A stretch of DNA of 7,585 nt, taken from assembly GCA_017408535.1 (NCBI GenBank), contig JAFQUL010000153.1:1-7585 (forward strand), written 5' to 3'. Below the pieces are notes generated by a model. It was given only the letters and a program-made list of their open reading frames with translations. It did no database searches and was not told the DNA's origin. Position numbers and translations under genes: made by a program. How positions within the stretch are numbered: the first letter of the stretch is position 1; every line of letters starts with the position of its first letter. Of the stretch, positions 1-5,362 are shown piece after piece. The stretch is from Clostridia bacterium. GTDB lineage: Bacteria > Bacillota > Clostridia > Oscillospirales > CAG-272.

Positions 1-413
1 GTACCCTGCTCAGAGAACATATAGGACACGCAACCGGGCTGACCAAGGTTACCGCCGAACTTGTCAAAGTAGTGGCGAACCTCACCGCCGGTGCGGTTAC
101 GGTTGTCAGTCATTGCCTCAACGATTACCGCAACGCCTGCAGGACCGTAGCCCTCATATACGATCTCTTCGTAGTTAGCCGCATCGTTACTGCTTGCCTT
201 CTTGATAATACGCTCGATGTTATCGTTGGGAACGTTGTTGCTCTTTGCCTTCTGAATAAGGTCGCGGAGCTTGGTGTTGGATACCGGATCGGGACCGCCG
301 TCTCTTATGGCAACTGCCATCTCCTTACCGATCTTGGTGAAGATCTTCGCTCTCTGAGCGTCGGTCTTCTCTTTCTTATGCATTATGTTTTTCCATTTGC
401 TATGGCCGGACAT
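1..413 (-). CDS. yebC: YebC/PmpR-family protein, 3' end cut off by the window edge
   Basis: The minus strand from 413 reads 137 codons without a stop and runs off the left edge. It starts MSGHSKWKNIMHKKEK, the signature N-terminus of the YebC/TACO1 family, and continues through IRDGGPDP (residues 37-44), NVPNDNIERIIKK (60-72), YEGYGPAGVA (86-95) and NRTGGEVRHYF (106-116), all typical of the family. Members are usually about 240 residues, so roughly the last 100 are missing. The start is well supported: GAGGAG (revcomp of 421-426) lies 7 nt upstream. The family was long annotated as DNA-binding transcriptional regulators. Other work on the YebC/TACO1 family points to a role in translation at difficult sequences, so the regulator label should be treated with caution. 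The gene begins 23 nt after argS on the same strand with no terminator between, so the two are probably co-transcribed; this also fits a translation-related role. Confidence 0.95.
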   Translation of the reverse strand, partial: MSGHSKWKNIMHKKEKTDAQRAKIFTKIGKEMAVAIRDGGPDPVSNTKLRDLIQKAKSNNVPNDNIERIIKKASSNDAANYEEIVYEGYGPAGVAVIVEAMTDNRNRTGGEVRHYFDKFGGNLGQPGCVSYMFSEQG

Positions 414-436
414 TTTTATTCTCCTCGTATGTTAAA

Positions 437-2140
437 TTATATTTTTTCGGTTTTTGCCATACACACAAGATCAAAGGCATTGCCAAGTACAGTCTTGGTG
501 GCACGGGTGAGCTTAACTCTGAAGTTCTTTACCTTTTCGTCCTCGGCATTGAGTATTCTGCAGCCGTGGTACATACGGTTAAAGGCAGAGCAAACGTCAA
601 GTATGTATCTTACGATAACGGAAGGCTCATAGTCGGAAAGAGCCGCCGCAACCTTTACGGGGAACTCTGAGAGAGTCTTTATCAGCTCGGTCTCTTCCTT
701 TGCGGTAATACCTGCGGTCTCACCGATCTCCCCTGCCTTCTCAAGAATACTGGAGGCACGTGCGTAGGTGTACTGAGCGTAAGGACCGCTGTTACCCTCA
801 AAGCTGAGAGCATCCTCAAGGATAAAGTTAACGTCGTGATTTCTGGTATTCATAAGGTAATGGAAAACGATCGCACCAACACCGATCTGCTCTGCGACCT
901 TTTCCTTGTCGGGAAGGGTGGGGTTCTTCTCCTCCATAATAGCGCTTACCTTCTCAATGGCAAGTCCGAAGAGGTCCTTGAGCAGTATTACATTACCGGT
1001 ACGGGTAGCAAGCTTTGCACCGTTGATGCTGACAGTTCCGTAGGGAACGTGAACCAGCTGATCCACCCAATCGTAGCCCATAAGCTCCATTACCTTAAAC
1101 CACTGAGCAAAGTGAAGACTCTGACCGGCGGAGGTAACGTATACGCATTTATCAAAATTGAAGTTATTCTTTCTGTAAACTGCCGCGGAAATATCACGGG
1201 AGGGATAGAGTGACGCTCCGTCTCTCTTAAGGATCAGACAGGGGGGCATATTGTACTCGGAAAGATCAACGATGGATGCACCGTCGTCAAGCTTAAGGAG
1301 ACCTTTTTCACGCATTATATTGATCTGCGCCTCCATCTTATCTGAGAAGAAGCTCTCGCCCATATAATAATCAAACTTGATGCCAAGCTGATCGTAGGTT
1401 ATATTGTACTCCTTAAGGCTGATATCAAGGAACCATTTCCAAAGTGCGATATTCTCGGGATCGTGATCCTCAAGCTTCTTGAACTCGGCTCTTGCCTCAT
1501 CGTTAAGAGAAGGATCCTTCTCTGCCTCCTCGTGGAACTTTACGTAAAGCTCTACAAGTCCGTCACAGCCCTTTTCCTCAACGGTCTCCTTGTTGCCCCA
1601 ACGCTTGAAGGCAACGATCTGCTTACCGTTCTGAGTACCCCAGTCGCCAAGGTGATTGATACCGATACACTCATATCCGGAAAACTCGTAGAGCTTTCTC
1701 AGACAGTGACCGATAACGGTAGTACCGAGATGTCCTATATGGAAGGGCTTTGAGGTATTGGGTGAGGAATAGTCAAGAACTACCTTCTTACCATTTCCTT
1801 CCTCTGATGAGCCGTACTTGTCCCCATCAGCTATTATCGTGTCAACTATGCCGGGAAGATAGGCATCGTCAATATACATATTAAGGTAACCGCCAACAGA
1901 CTCTATACGGGAAATACCGGATATGGTAAGTCCGTCAGACAGGTCTGCCGCTATCTGCTGAGGAGAACGGCGAAGAGCACGGCTGAGCTTAAAGCAGGGC
2001 AGCGCAAAGTCACCCATTGTCGGGTCGGGGGGAGTCTCCAGCATCTCGGATATTTCCTTTACACCGAGACCGTGTCCGTCAGCATAGCTGTTCAGCTTGT
2101 CAAGCAAAGCCTCGCTGACACTTAATTTCAGTTTCTGCAT
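437..2140 (-). CDS. argS: Arginyl-tRNA synthetase (class I)
   Basis: The 567-residue product is a full-length cytoplasmic ArgRS, which attaches arginine to tRNA-Arg using ATP. Residues 1-105 form the N-terminal tRNA-recognition domain (PDPTMGDFALPCFKL, 38-52). The catalytic Rossmann fold carries SSPNTSKPFHIGHL (125-138) with the class I HIGH motif at 134-137, GDWGTQNGK (165-173) and LYPSRDISAAVYR (311-323). The KMSKS-equivalent loop is KLATRTGNV (376-384), with Thr381 where many relatives have Lys; degenerate KMSKS loops are common in ArgRS. The C-terminal anticodon-binding domain starts near DVNFILEDALSFEGNSGPYAQY (436-457) and ends at 567, a normal length. The start has GGAG (revcomp of 2147-2150) 6 nt upstream. 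A strong sigma-A-type promoter lies about 60 nt upstream, and the leader of roughly 50 nt is too short for a T-box. A YebC-family gene follows 23 nt downstream. Confidence 0.97.
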   Translation of the reverse strand: MQKLKLSVSEALLDKLNSYADGHGLGVKEISEMLETPPDPTMGDFALPCFKLSRALRRSPQQIAADLSDGLTISGISRIESVGGYLNMYIDDAYLPGIVDTIIADGDKYGSSEEGNGKKVVLDYSSPNTSKPFHIGHLGTTVIGHCLRKLYEFSGYECIGINHLGDWGTQNGKQIVAFKRWGNKETVEEKGCDGLVELYVKFHEEAEKDPSLNDEARAEFKKLEDHDPENIALWKWFLDISLKEYNITYDQLGIKFDYYMGESFFSDKMEAQINIMREKGLLKLDDGASIVDLSEYNMPPCLILKRDGASLYPSRDISAAVYRKNNFNFDKCVYVTSAGQSLHFAQWFKVMELMGYDWVDQLVHVPYGTVSINGAKLATRTGNVILLKDLFGLAIEKVSAIMEEKNPTLPDKEKVAEQIGVGAIVFHYLMNTRNHDVNFILEDALSFEGNSGPYAQYTYARASSILEKAGEIGETAGITAKEETELIKTLSEFPVKVAAALSDYEPSVIVRYILDVCSAFNRMYHGCRILNAEDEKVKNFRVKLTRATKTVLGNAFDLVCMAKTEKI

Positions 2141-2197
2141 AAAAATCTCCGTTTATATCATCATTAATAATTGCACATAATTATCCACTATACATTT

Positions 2198-2226
2198 ATT
2201 ATACTACATCTGCTGCCGTCTATCAA
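2198..2226 (-). promoter_or_regulatory. Sigma-A-type promoter for argS
   Basis: On the minus strand TTGATA (revcomp of 2221-2226) is followed after exactly 17 nt by a perfect TATAAT (revcomp of 2198-2203). Transcription should start near 2190, giving a leader of about 50 nt before the argS ATG. The match to the consensus is close (-35 five of six, -10 six of six). It is oriented away from the cca promoter, with 34 nt between the two -35 boxes. The assignment is by sequence only. Confidence 0.8.
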
Positions 2227-2260
2227 GAGGAAATTATTATTTTTCGGAAAATAAAAGGTG

Positions 2261-2289
2261 TTGACCGCAAAAAAAATTAGTGTTAAAAT
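2261..2289 (+). promoter_or_regulatory. Extended -10 sigma-A-type promoter for cca
   Basis: TTGACC (2261-2266), a 17-nt spacer and TAAAAT (2284-2289) preceded by TGT (2281-2283) make an extended -10 promoter. Transcription would begin near 2296, only about 20 nt before the cca start codon and just upstream of its AAAGGAGG. The promoter therefore sits over the GTG at 2280, which rules that codon out as the translation start. Confidence 0.78.
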
Positions 2290-2315
2290 ATCTTTGTATG
2301 AAAGGAGGCGGCGCT

Positions 2316-3674
2316 ATGACGGAAATGTTTGTACCAAAACCTGTAATGAAGCTGATTGATACTCTTGAAAACAGCGGCTACGAGGCTTATCTCGTGGGAG
2401 GCTGTGTCCGTGACCATATTCTCGGCGCTGTCCCCACCGATTTTGACGTCACCACCTCAGCCACACCGTGTGAGGTAAAGCGTATATTCTCGGGCTTTAA
2501 CGTCATTCCCACCGGAGAAAAGCACGGTACTGTTACCGTTATTATTGACGGTGAGTCTCTGGAAGTGACCACCTTCAGAGTGGAAACAGGCTACAGTGAC
2601 GGCAGACATCCCGACAAAGTGGAGTTTGCATCCAGATTAGAGGACGATCTTTCAAGACGGGATATAACGGTAAACGCCATCGCCTACAGCCCTCTGCGCG
2701 GCTTCATTGATCCGTATAACGGCATAGGAGATATAGAAAGACAGATCATCCGCGCAGTAGGTGAGACCGAAAAACGCTTTGAAGAGGATTCTCTGAGAAT
2801 TCTCAGGGCTCTGCGGTTCTCTTCTGTTCTCGCTTTTGAAATTGAAGCGGAGACAGAGGCTGCCCTATATAAACTAAAGGACGGTCTTTCACGCATATCT
2901 GCCGAGAGGATTTTCACAGAGCTGAAAAAGCTTCTCTGCGGTAAAAATGCGGGAATGATAATAAAAAAGCACCCACGGATAATCGGTGCGGTCATTCCGG
3001 AGATCCTGCCGATGATCGACTTTGACCAGCGGAACAGATATCACAGATACGATCTACTTGAGCATACCGCAAGAGTGGTAGACGGAGTACCTCCTCTCCC
3101 CCATCTCCGCCTGGCGGCACTTCTTCACGATGTAGAAAAGCCTGCTTGCTTTACCCTTGACGAAATAGGCGGCCACTATTACGGTCACGAAAAGAAAAGC
3201 GGTGAGACGGCAAAAGCGGTATTGGAGCGGCTGAAGGCAGACAGATACACCAGAGACCGTGTAACAGAGCTGGTATATAACCACGGACTGGTGCTTCAAA
3301 ATGATGAAAGATTTATAAAAAGGTGTCTTAACCGATTTGGTAAAGACACCTTCAGAGATATTATTCTGCTTTCACTTTCCGATAACAGTGCTCTCAGCGA
3401 GCTGTGCTGTGACAGACCCGGAAAGATCAGAGAGATCTCAGAGCTGACCGAAAAGATAATAGCCGCCGCACCCTGTCTTACGCTGAAAGACCTCAGGATA
3501 AACGGAGACGACCTTATTGCGCTGGGACTCAGCCCGGGCAAAGAGATCGGATCAGTCCTCGCTGAACTACTCAGAGAAGTAATTGACGGAAAGACAGAAA
3601 ATGATAAAGAAACTCTAAAAAGAGCGGCGGCGGATGTTATCCGAACAATGACTCAAAGATCTCAACTATCTTAA
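2316..3674 (+). CDS. cca: CCA tRNA nucleotidyltransferase / polyA polymerase-family protein with HD domain
   Basis: This 452-residue class II nucleotidyltransferase adds or repairs the 3'-CCA end of tRNAs. The N-terminal catalytic domain shows LVGGCVRD (26-33), the metal-binding pair DFD (Asp42, Asp44), RRDITVNAIAY (114-124) and EDSLRILRALRF (157-168). A central HD domain carries His250, HD at 271-272 and GHEK with His291, which suggests an additional phosphohydrolase activity as in some CCA enzymes. The C-terminal tRNA-binding part contains LRINGDDLIALGLSPGKEIG (393-412), typical of the family. The start is ATG 2316, 7 nt after AAAGGAGG (2301-2308); an in-frame GTG at 2280 is open but lies inside the promoter. 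The gene is transcribed divergently from argS, and its last 38 nt overlap spoIIR tail-to-tail. A CC-adding or A-adding specialist, or a polyA polymerase, cannot be excluded from sequence alone, but the HD architecture favours a CCA enzyme. Confidence 0.93.
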   Translation: MTEMFVPKPVMKLIDTLENSGYEAYLVGGCVRDHILGAVPTDFDVTTSATPCEVKRIFSGFNVIPTGEKHGTVTVIIDGESLEVTTFRVETGYSDGRHPDKVEFASRLEDDLSRRDITVNAIAYSPLRGFIDPYNGIGDIERQIIRAVGETEKRFEEDSLRILRALRFSSVLAFEIEAETEAALYKLKDGLSRISAERIFTELKKLLCGKNAGMIIKKHPRIIGAVIPEILPMIDFDQRNRYHRYDLLEHTARVVDGVPPLPHLRLAALLHDVEKPACFTLDEIGGHYYGHEKKSGETAKAVLERLKADRYTRDRVTELVYNHGLVLQNDERFIKRCLNRFGKDTFRDIILLSLSDNSALSELCCDRPGKIREISELTEKIIAAAPCLTLKDLRINGDDLIALGLSPGKEIGSVLAELLREVIDGKTENDKETLKRAAADVIRTMTQRSQLS

Positions 3675-4260
3675 ACTTCAGTCTGTATTTCGGCTTGTCG
3701 TTTTCGGTAATTATCTTATACTGTTCTTCGGTGAAGCCTACTTTTATCAGCGCTTCCTCATTTGAGGGGGCGCTGTTTTTGTTTCCTGCCGCACTAAGAC
3801 ACAGCGGCGGAAATACAACGCACCACCAATTCTGCCCCTGTGCCTTGCCTATCTCTACTCTGAGAGAGGTATACCTTCCCGCAGGGAGGGTCAGCTCATC
3901 ATATTCTCTCTCGGGATATTTTTCCTCCCCGAGAGATACATTTACAGAATAGCTGTATCCAAGCTCGCGTATTTTCTCCTCTGCCGTTATTTTTATATTA
4001 TCTAACTCTTCTGCGATCACACTCTCCGCATCCTCCCGACTCATCTCACAGGACAGCTTATCGCCCATTGCAAAAAGCACCTCGTCTCTTACCTTAAGCT
4101 TAAGGTTCTGATCTTCATCGCTGTCCGAATTCGCCAGAACGTGAAGACGTATCACCTTATCGTAGAGATCACTCTCACCGGACATAGGAAGTACCGCTCC
4201 TACGGTATATGCAAAAAGGAAAATCACAGCTAAAATAAGTAAAAAAACAGGGGATCTCAT
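3637..4260 (-). CDS. spoIIR: Stage II sporulation protein R
   Basis: The 207-residue product matches SpoIIR, the signalling protein made in the forespore and exported to the intermembrane space, where it triggers SpoIIGA to process pro-sigma-E in the mother cell. A single hydrophobic segment at residues 4-24 would serve as signal peptide or membrane anchor. The family core follows: IRLHVLANSDSDEDQNLKLK (37-56), then VRD, and later YPEREYDELTLPAGRYTSLR (115-134) and NWWCVVFPPLCL (144-155). The start is ATG at 4260 because GGAGG (revcomp of 4266-4270) sits 5 nt upstream. Two in-frame upstream ATGs exist, one of which overlaps that GGAGG. The last 38 nt overlap the end of cca on the other strand, and the segment around residues 160-173 is antisense to the apparent cca terminator. 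I see no convincing sigma-F promoter; a structured repeat ends directly at the ribosome binding site. Confidence 0.94.
   Translation of the reverse strand: MRSPVFLLILAVIFLFAYTVGAVLPMSGESDLYDKVIRLHVLANSDSDEDQNLKLKVRDEVLFAMGDKLSCEMSREDAESVIAEELDNIKITAEEKIRELGYSYSVNVSLGEEKYPEREYDELTLPAGRYTSLRVEIGKAQGQNWWCVVFPPLCLSAAGNKNSAPSNEEALIKVGFTEEQYKIITENDKPKYRLKFKIVEIFESLFG
3748..3784 (+). terminator. Rho-independent terminator of cca, embedded in antisense spoIIR
   Basis: On the plus strand CAGCGCTTCCTC (3748-3759) pairs with GAGGGGGCGCTG (3764-3775) across the loop ATTT. This gives 12 continuous pairs, two of them G-U, followed directly by TTTTTGTTT. It lies 73 nt beyond the cca stop and entirely within the spoIIR gene. 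Read from the minus strand, the two G-U pairs become C-A mismatches and there is no U-tract, so it should stop cca transcripts but not spoIIR transcripts. It underlies a low-conservation stretch of SpoIIR (about residues 161-172). Confidence 0.82.
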
Positions 4261-4292
4261 ATTAACCTCCATTCCGCCGTTTTTTGCGGCGG
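4261..4292 (-). promoter_or_regulatory. spoIIR ribosome binding site with adjoining hairpin
   Basis: GGAGG (revcomp of 4266-4270) is 5 nt before the spoIIR ATG and fixes that start. Four nucleotides 5' of it in the mRNA sits a hairpin with a six-pair stem, CCGCCG/CGGCGG (4274-4279 and 4287-4292), and an A-rich loop. This hairpin is the first element of repeat copy A, so the repeat ends exactly at the Shine-Dalgarno sequence. Whether the hairpin affects translation is inference. Confidence 0.6.
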
Positions 4293-4397
4293 TACACAAA
4301 GTTCAGCAAATTCAAATGTGTTCGCCTATGCGATTATTTGAATTTGAGTGCGTGATAACCGAACTTTAGAAAAACGTCTGAATTTTATTTCACGCTA
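4271..4397. repeat. Structured intergenic repeat, copy A (127 nt)
   Basis: This is the shorter of two direct copies. In plus orientation it contains hairpin 1 CCGCCG-TTTTTTG-CGGCGG (4274-4292). Next is an 11-pair perfect stem, CAAATTCAAAT (4307-4317) with ATTTGAATTTG (4336-4346), closing an 18-nt loop that holds a small TCGC/GCGA hairpin. A third arm pair is GCGTGA/TCACGC (4350-4355 and 4390-4395). An additional AAAGTTC/GAACTTT pair (4298-4304, 4361-4367) encloses the second stem; it is not kept in copy B. There are no terminal inverted repeats and no open reading frame, so it resembles REP/BIME-type palindromic repeats more than an insertion sequence or classical MITE. It lies between the phosphatase gene and spoIIR. 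Confidence 0.85.
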
Positions 4398-4407
4398 TCC
4401 ATCTTAT

Positions 4408-4560
4408 ATTCCGCCGTTTTTTGCGGCGGTACACAAACTTTAACAAATTCAAATGTGTTCGCTTATGCGAACAAAAATGGGGTAGGGTCCCATTTTTAAT
4501 TTGAATTTGAGTGCGTGATAACCGGACTTTAGAAAAATGCCTGAATTATATTTCACGCTA
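4408..4560. repeat. Structured intergenic repeat, copy B (153 nt, with extra hairpin)
   Basis: Copy B starts 10 nt after copy A and is in the same orientation. Outside one variable segment, 113 of 121 aligned bases match copy A. It keeps hairpin 1 (4411-4429) and the 11-pair stem (4444-4454 with 4499-4509). Inside that stem it holds two adjacent hairpins: GTTCGC-TTAT-GCGAAC (4457-4472) and AAAAATGGG-GTAGGGT-CCCATTTTT (4473-4497). Copy A has only a remnant of the first and lacks the second, which accounts for the 26-nt length difference. The resulting predicted fold is a three-way junction. Confidence 0.85.
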
Positions 4561-4573
4561 AAATCCAAGTCAT
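4545..4573 (-). promoter_or_regulatory. Possible sigma-A-type promoter toward spoIIR
   Basis: On the minus strand ATGACT (revcomp of 4568-4573) is followed after 17 nt by TATAAT (revcomp of 4545-4550). The -10 is perfect and lies inside the end of repeat copy B; the -35 matches four of six and lies in unique sequence. Copy A has TAAAAT at the equivalent place but no -35. If used, it would give spoIIR a leader of nearly 280 nt containing both repeats. SpoIIR in Bacillus is sigma-F dependent, which argues for caution. Confidence 0.3.
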
Positions 4574-4637
4574 TTTTCAAAAATTTCTTTTCCGTAAAAT
4601 GATTATCGGCACAAGATCCCCTTTTTATTCAGTTTTG
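4561..4637. other. AT-rich spacer downstream of the phosphatase gene
   Basis: Together with the two repeats this completes the 377-nt gene-free gap from 4261 to 4637. I see no open reading frame here. A weak, AT-only pairing (CATTTT near 4571 with AAAATG near 4597) does not look like an intrinsic terminator, so it is unclear where phosphatase transcripts end or whether they continue into spoIIR. Confidence 0.5.
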
Positions 4638-5285
4638 TCAGATACAGGCAGAAAAAAGCTCCTCACAGTTATCTGCGATCACATCAGCCCCCTCTGAGAC
4701 AAGTACCTCCCTGTCTCTGAAGCCCCAGGTAACACCTGCTACCTCAACCTCAGCGTTACGTGCGGCGATCACGTCAGACTCTGAGTCGCCAACGTAAAGA
4801 GTTGTTGCCTTTTCCCCGCCAAGAGCGGCTATAGCGGTATTTATTCCGGAAGGATCGGGCTTGGGTGTTATCCCTTCCCTCTCTCCCGATACAAAGTCAA
4901 ACACCCCGGGAAAATAAAGGTCTATAAGGATCTGTACTGCAGGATCGGGCTTGTTAGAGAGAACACCGCACTTTACCCCATGTGCTCTGAGGTGCTCCAC
5001 CATATCGATCACACCGGGATAGGGTGCAGTTTTTATATTTGCATGCTCTTTGTAATACTTAAGGTAATACTCGAGTATCTCCTTAAATAACCCGCTGTCC
5101 TTCGGCTCACCGGATGCCATACTGATAAGATGCCCCGCACCGTAACCGGTAAAGCGGCGCACGTCGTCACGGCTGACAGTTTTCTTACCGAAAACACCGA
5201 GAGTATGATTAACAGCATCTGCCAGATCGTCAAGGGTATCAAGAAGAGTACCGTCCAGATCAAAAATTACGGTATTGTATTTCAT
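4638..5285 (-). CDS. HAD-superfamily hydrolase, phosphoglycolate phosphatase (Gph)-like
   Basis: The 215-residue protein is a complete subfamily IA HAD phosphatase. Motif I is FDLDGTLLDT with nucleophile Asp9 and Asp11, motif II is VLSNKP (Ser110), motif III is the lysine of KPDP (Lys142), and motif IV is GDSESD (Asp167, Asp171). An alpha-helical cap occupies about residues 17-85. Sequence and length fit phosphoglycolate phosphatase Gph, but pyrophosphatase PpaX and other small-metabolite phosphatases share this layout, so the substrate is not certain. I chose ATG 5285 (MKYNTVIFDLDGT) because AAGGA lies 8 nt upstream and the length before motif I is typical; an in-frame ATG at 5294 has AAGG directly against it with no spacing. 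It lies 77 nt downstream of the ispH-rpsA stop, with a GC-rich hairpin in the gap. Confidence 0.9.
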   Translation of the reverse strand: MKYNTVIFDLDGTLLDTLDDLADAVNHTLGVFGKKTVSRDDVRRFTGYGAGHLISMASGEPKDSGLFKEILEYYLKYYKEHANIKTAPYPGVIDMVEHLRAHGVKCGVLSNKPDPAVQILIDLYFPGVFDFVSGEREGITPKPDPSGINTAIAALGGEKATTLYVGDSESDVIAARNAEVEVAGVTWGFRDREVLVSEGADVIADNCEELFSACI

Positions 5286-5313
5286 TTTTCCCATCCTTTT
5301 TCTCTTTAATGTT

Positions 5314-5343
5314 AAATGGCCGCCGCAAATGCGGCGGCCATTT
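5314..5343 (-). terminator. GC-rich intercistronic hairpin, possible terminator or attenuator
   Basis: AAATGGCCGCCGC (5314-5326) pairs perfectly with GCGGCGGCCATTT (5331-5343) around a four-base loop: 13 base pairs, very stable. It begins 19 nt after the ispH-rpsA stop. The U-rich tail expected of a strong intrinsic terminator is poor (ATTT then AACATT), so partial termination, or 3'-end protection of the upstream message with read-through into the phosphatase gene, are both plausible. No plus-strand gene would use it. Confidence 0.45.
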
Positions 5344-5362
5344 TCATTTATCGCTTTAGTGA

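Noticed and set aside
72..632. 186-codon plus-strand open frame across yebC and the end of argS
   Set aside because: It is antisense to two clearly conserved genes and shows no recognisable protein family.
836..1213. 125-codon plus-strand open frame inside argS
   Set aside because: Antisense shadow of argS without its own start signals or motifs.
2167..2184. Inverted repeat ATAATT-GCACAT-AATTAT in the argS leader
   Set aside because: Short, A/T-only arms in an AT-rich region; expected by chance and not clearly an operator.
2280..2315. Alternative upstream GTG start (2280) and ATG (2298) for cca
   Set aside because: GTG 2280 lies within the -35/-10 region, and the AAAGGAGG at 2301-2308 is positioned for ATG 2316, not for ATG 2298.
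3695..3952. 85-codon plus-strand open frame inside spoIIR
   Set aside because: Antisense to spoIIR; the cca terminator lies in it, which makes translation unlikely.
4261..4299. Upstream ATGs of spoIIR giving a 220-residue product
   Set aside because: The upstream extension is encoded by repeat sequence, one of the ATGs overlaps the GGAGG itself, and the hydrophobic signal segment begins right after ATG 4260.
4327..4331. GCATA on the minus strand as a sigma-F -35 for spoIIR (also present in copy B)
   Set aside because: No matching GGnnAnAnTA-type -10 occurs at suitable spacing in either copy.
4271..4560. Repeats as a CRISPR array or insertion sequence
   Set aside because: Only two long copies with a 10-nt gap, no spacer series, no terminal inverted repeats, no transposase frame.
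5286..5294. ATG 5294 as start of the HAD phosphatase
   Set aside because: AAGG is directly adjacent to it with no spacing, whereas the same site is well placed 8 nt before ATG 5285, which gives the usual MKYxxVIFDLDGT start.
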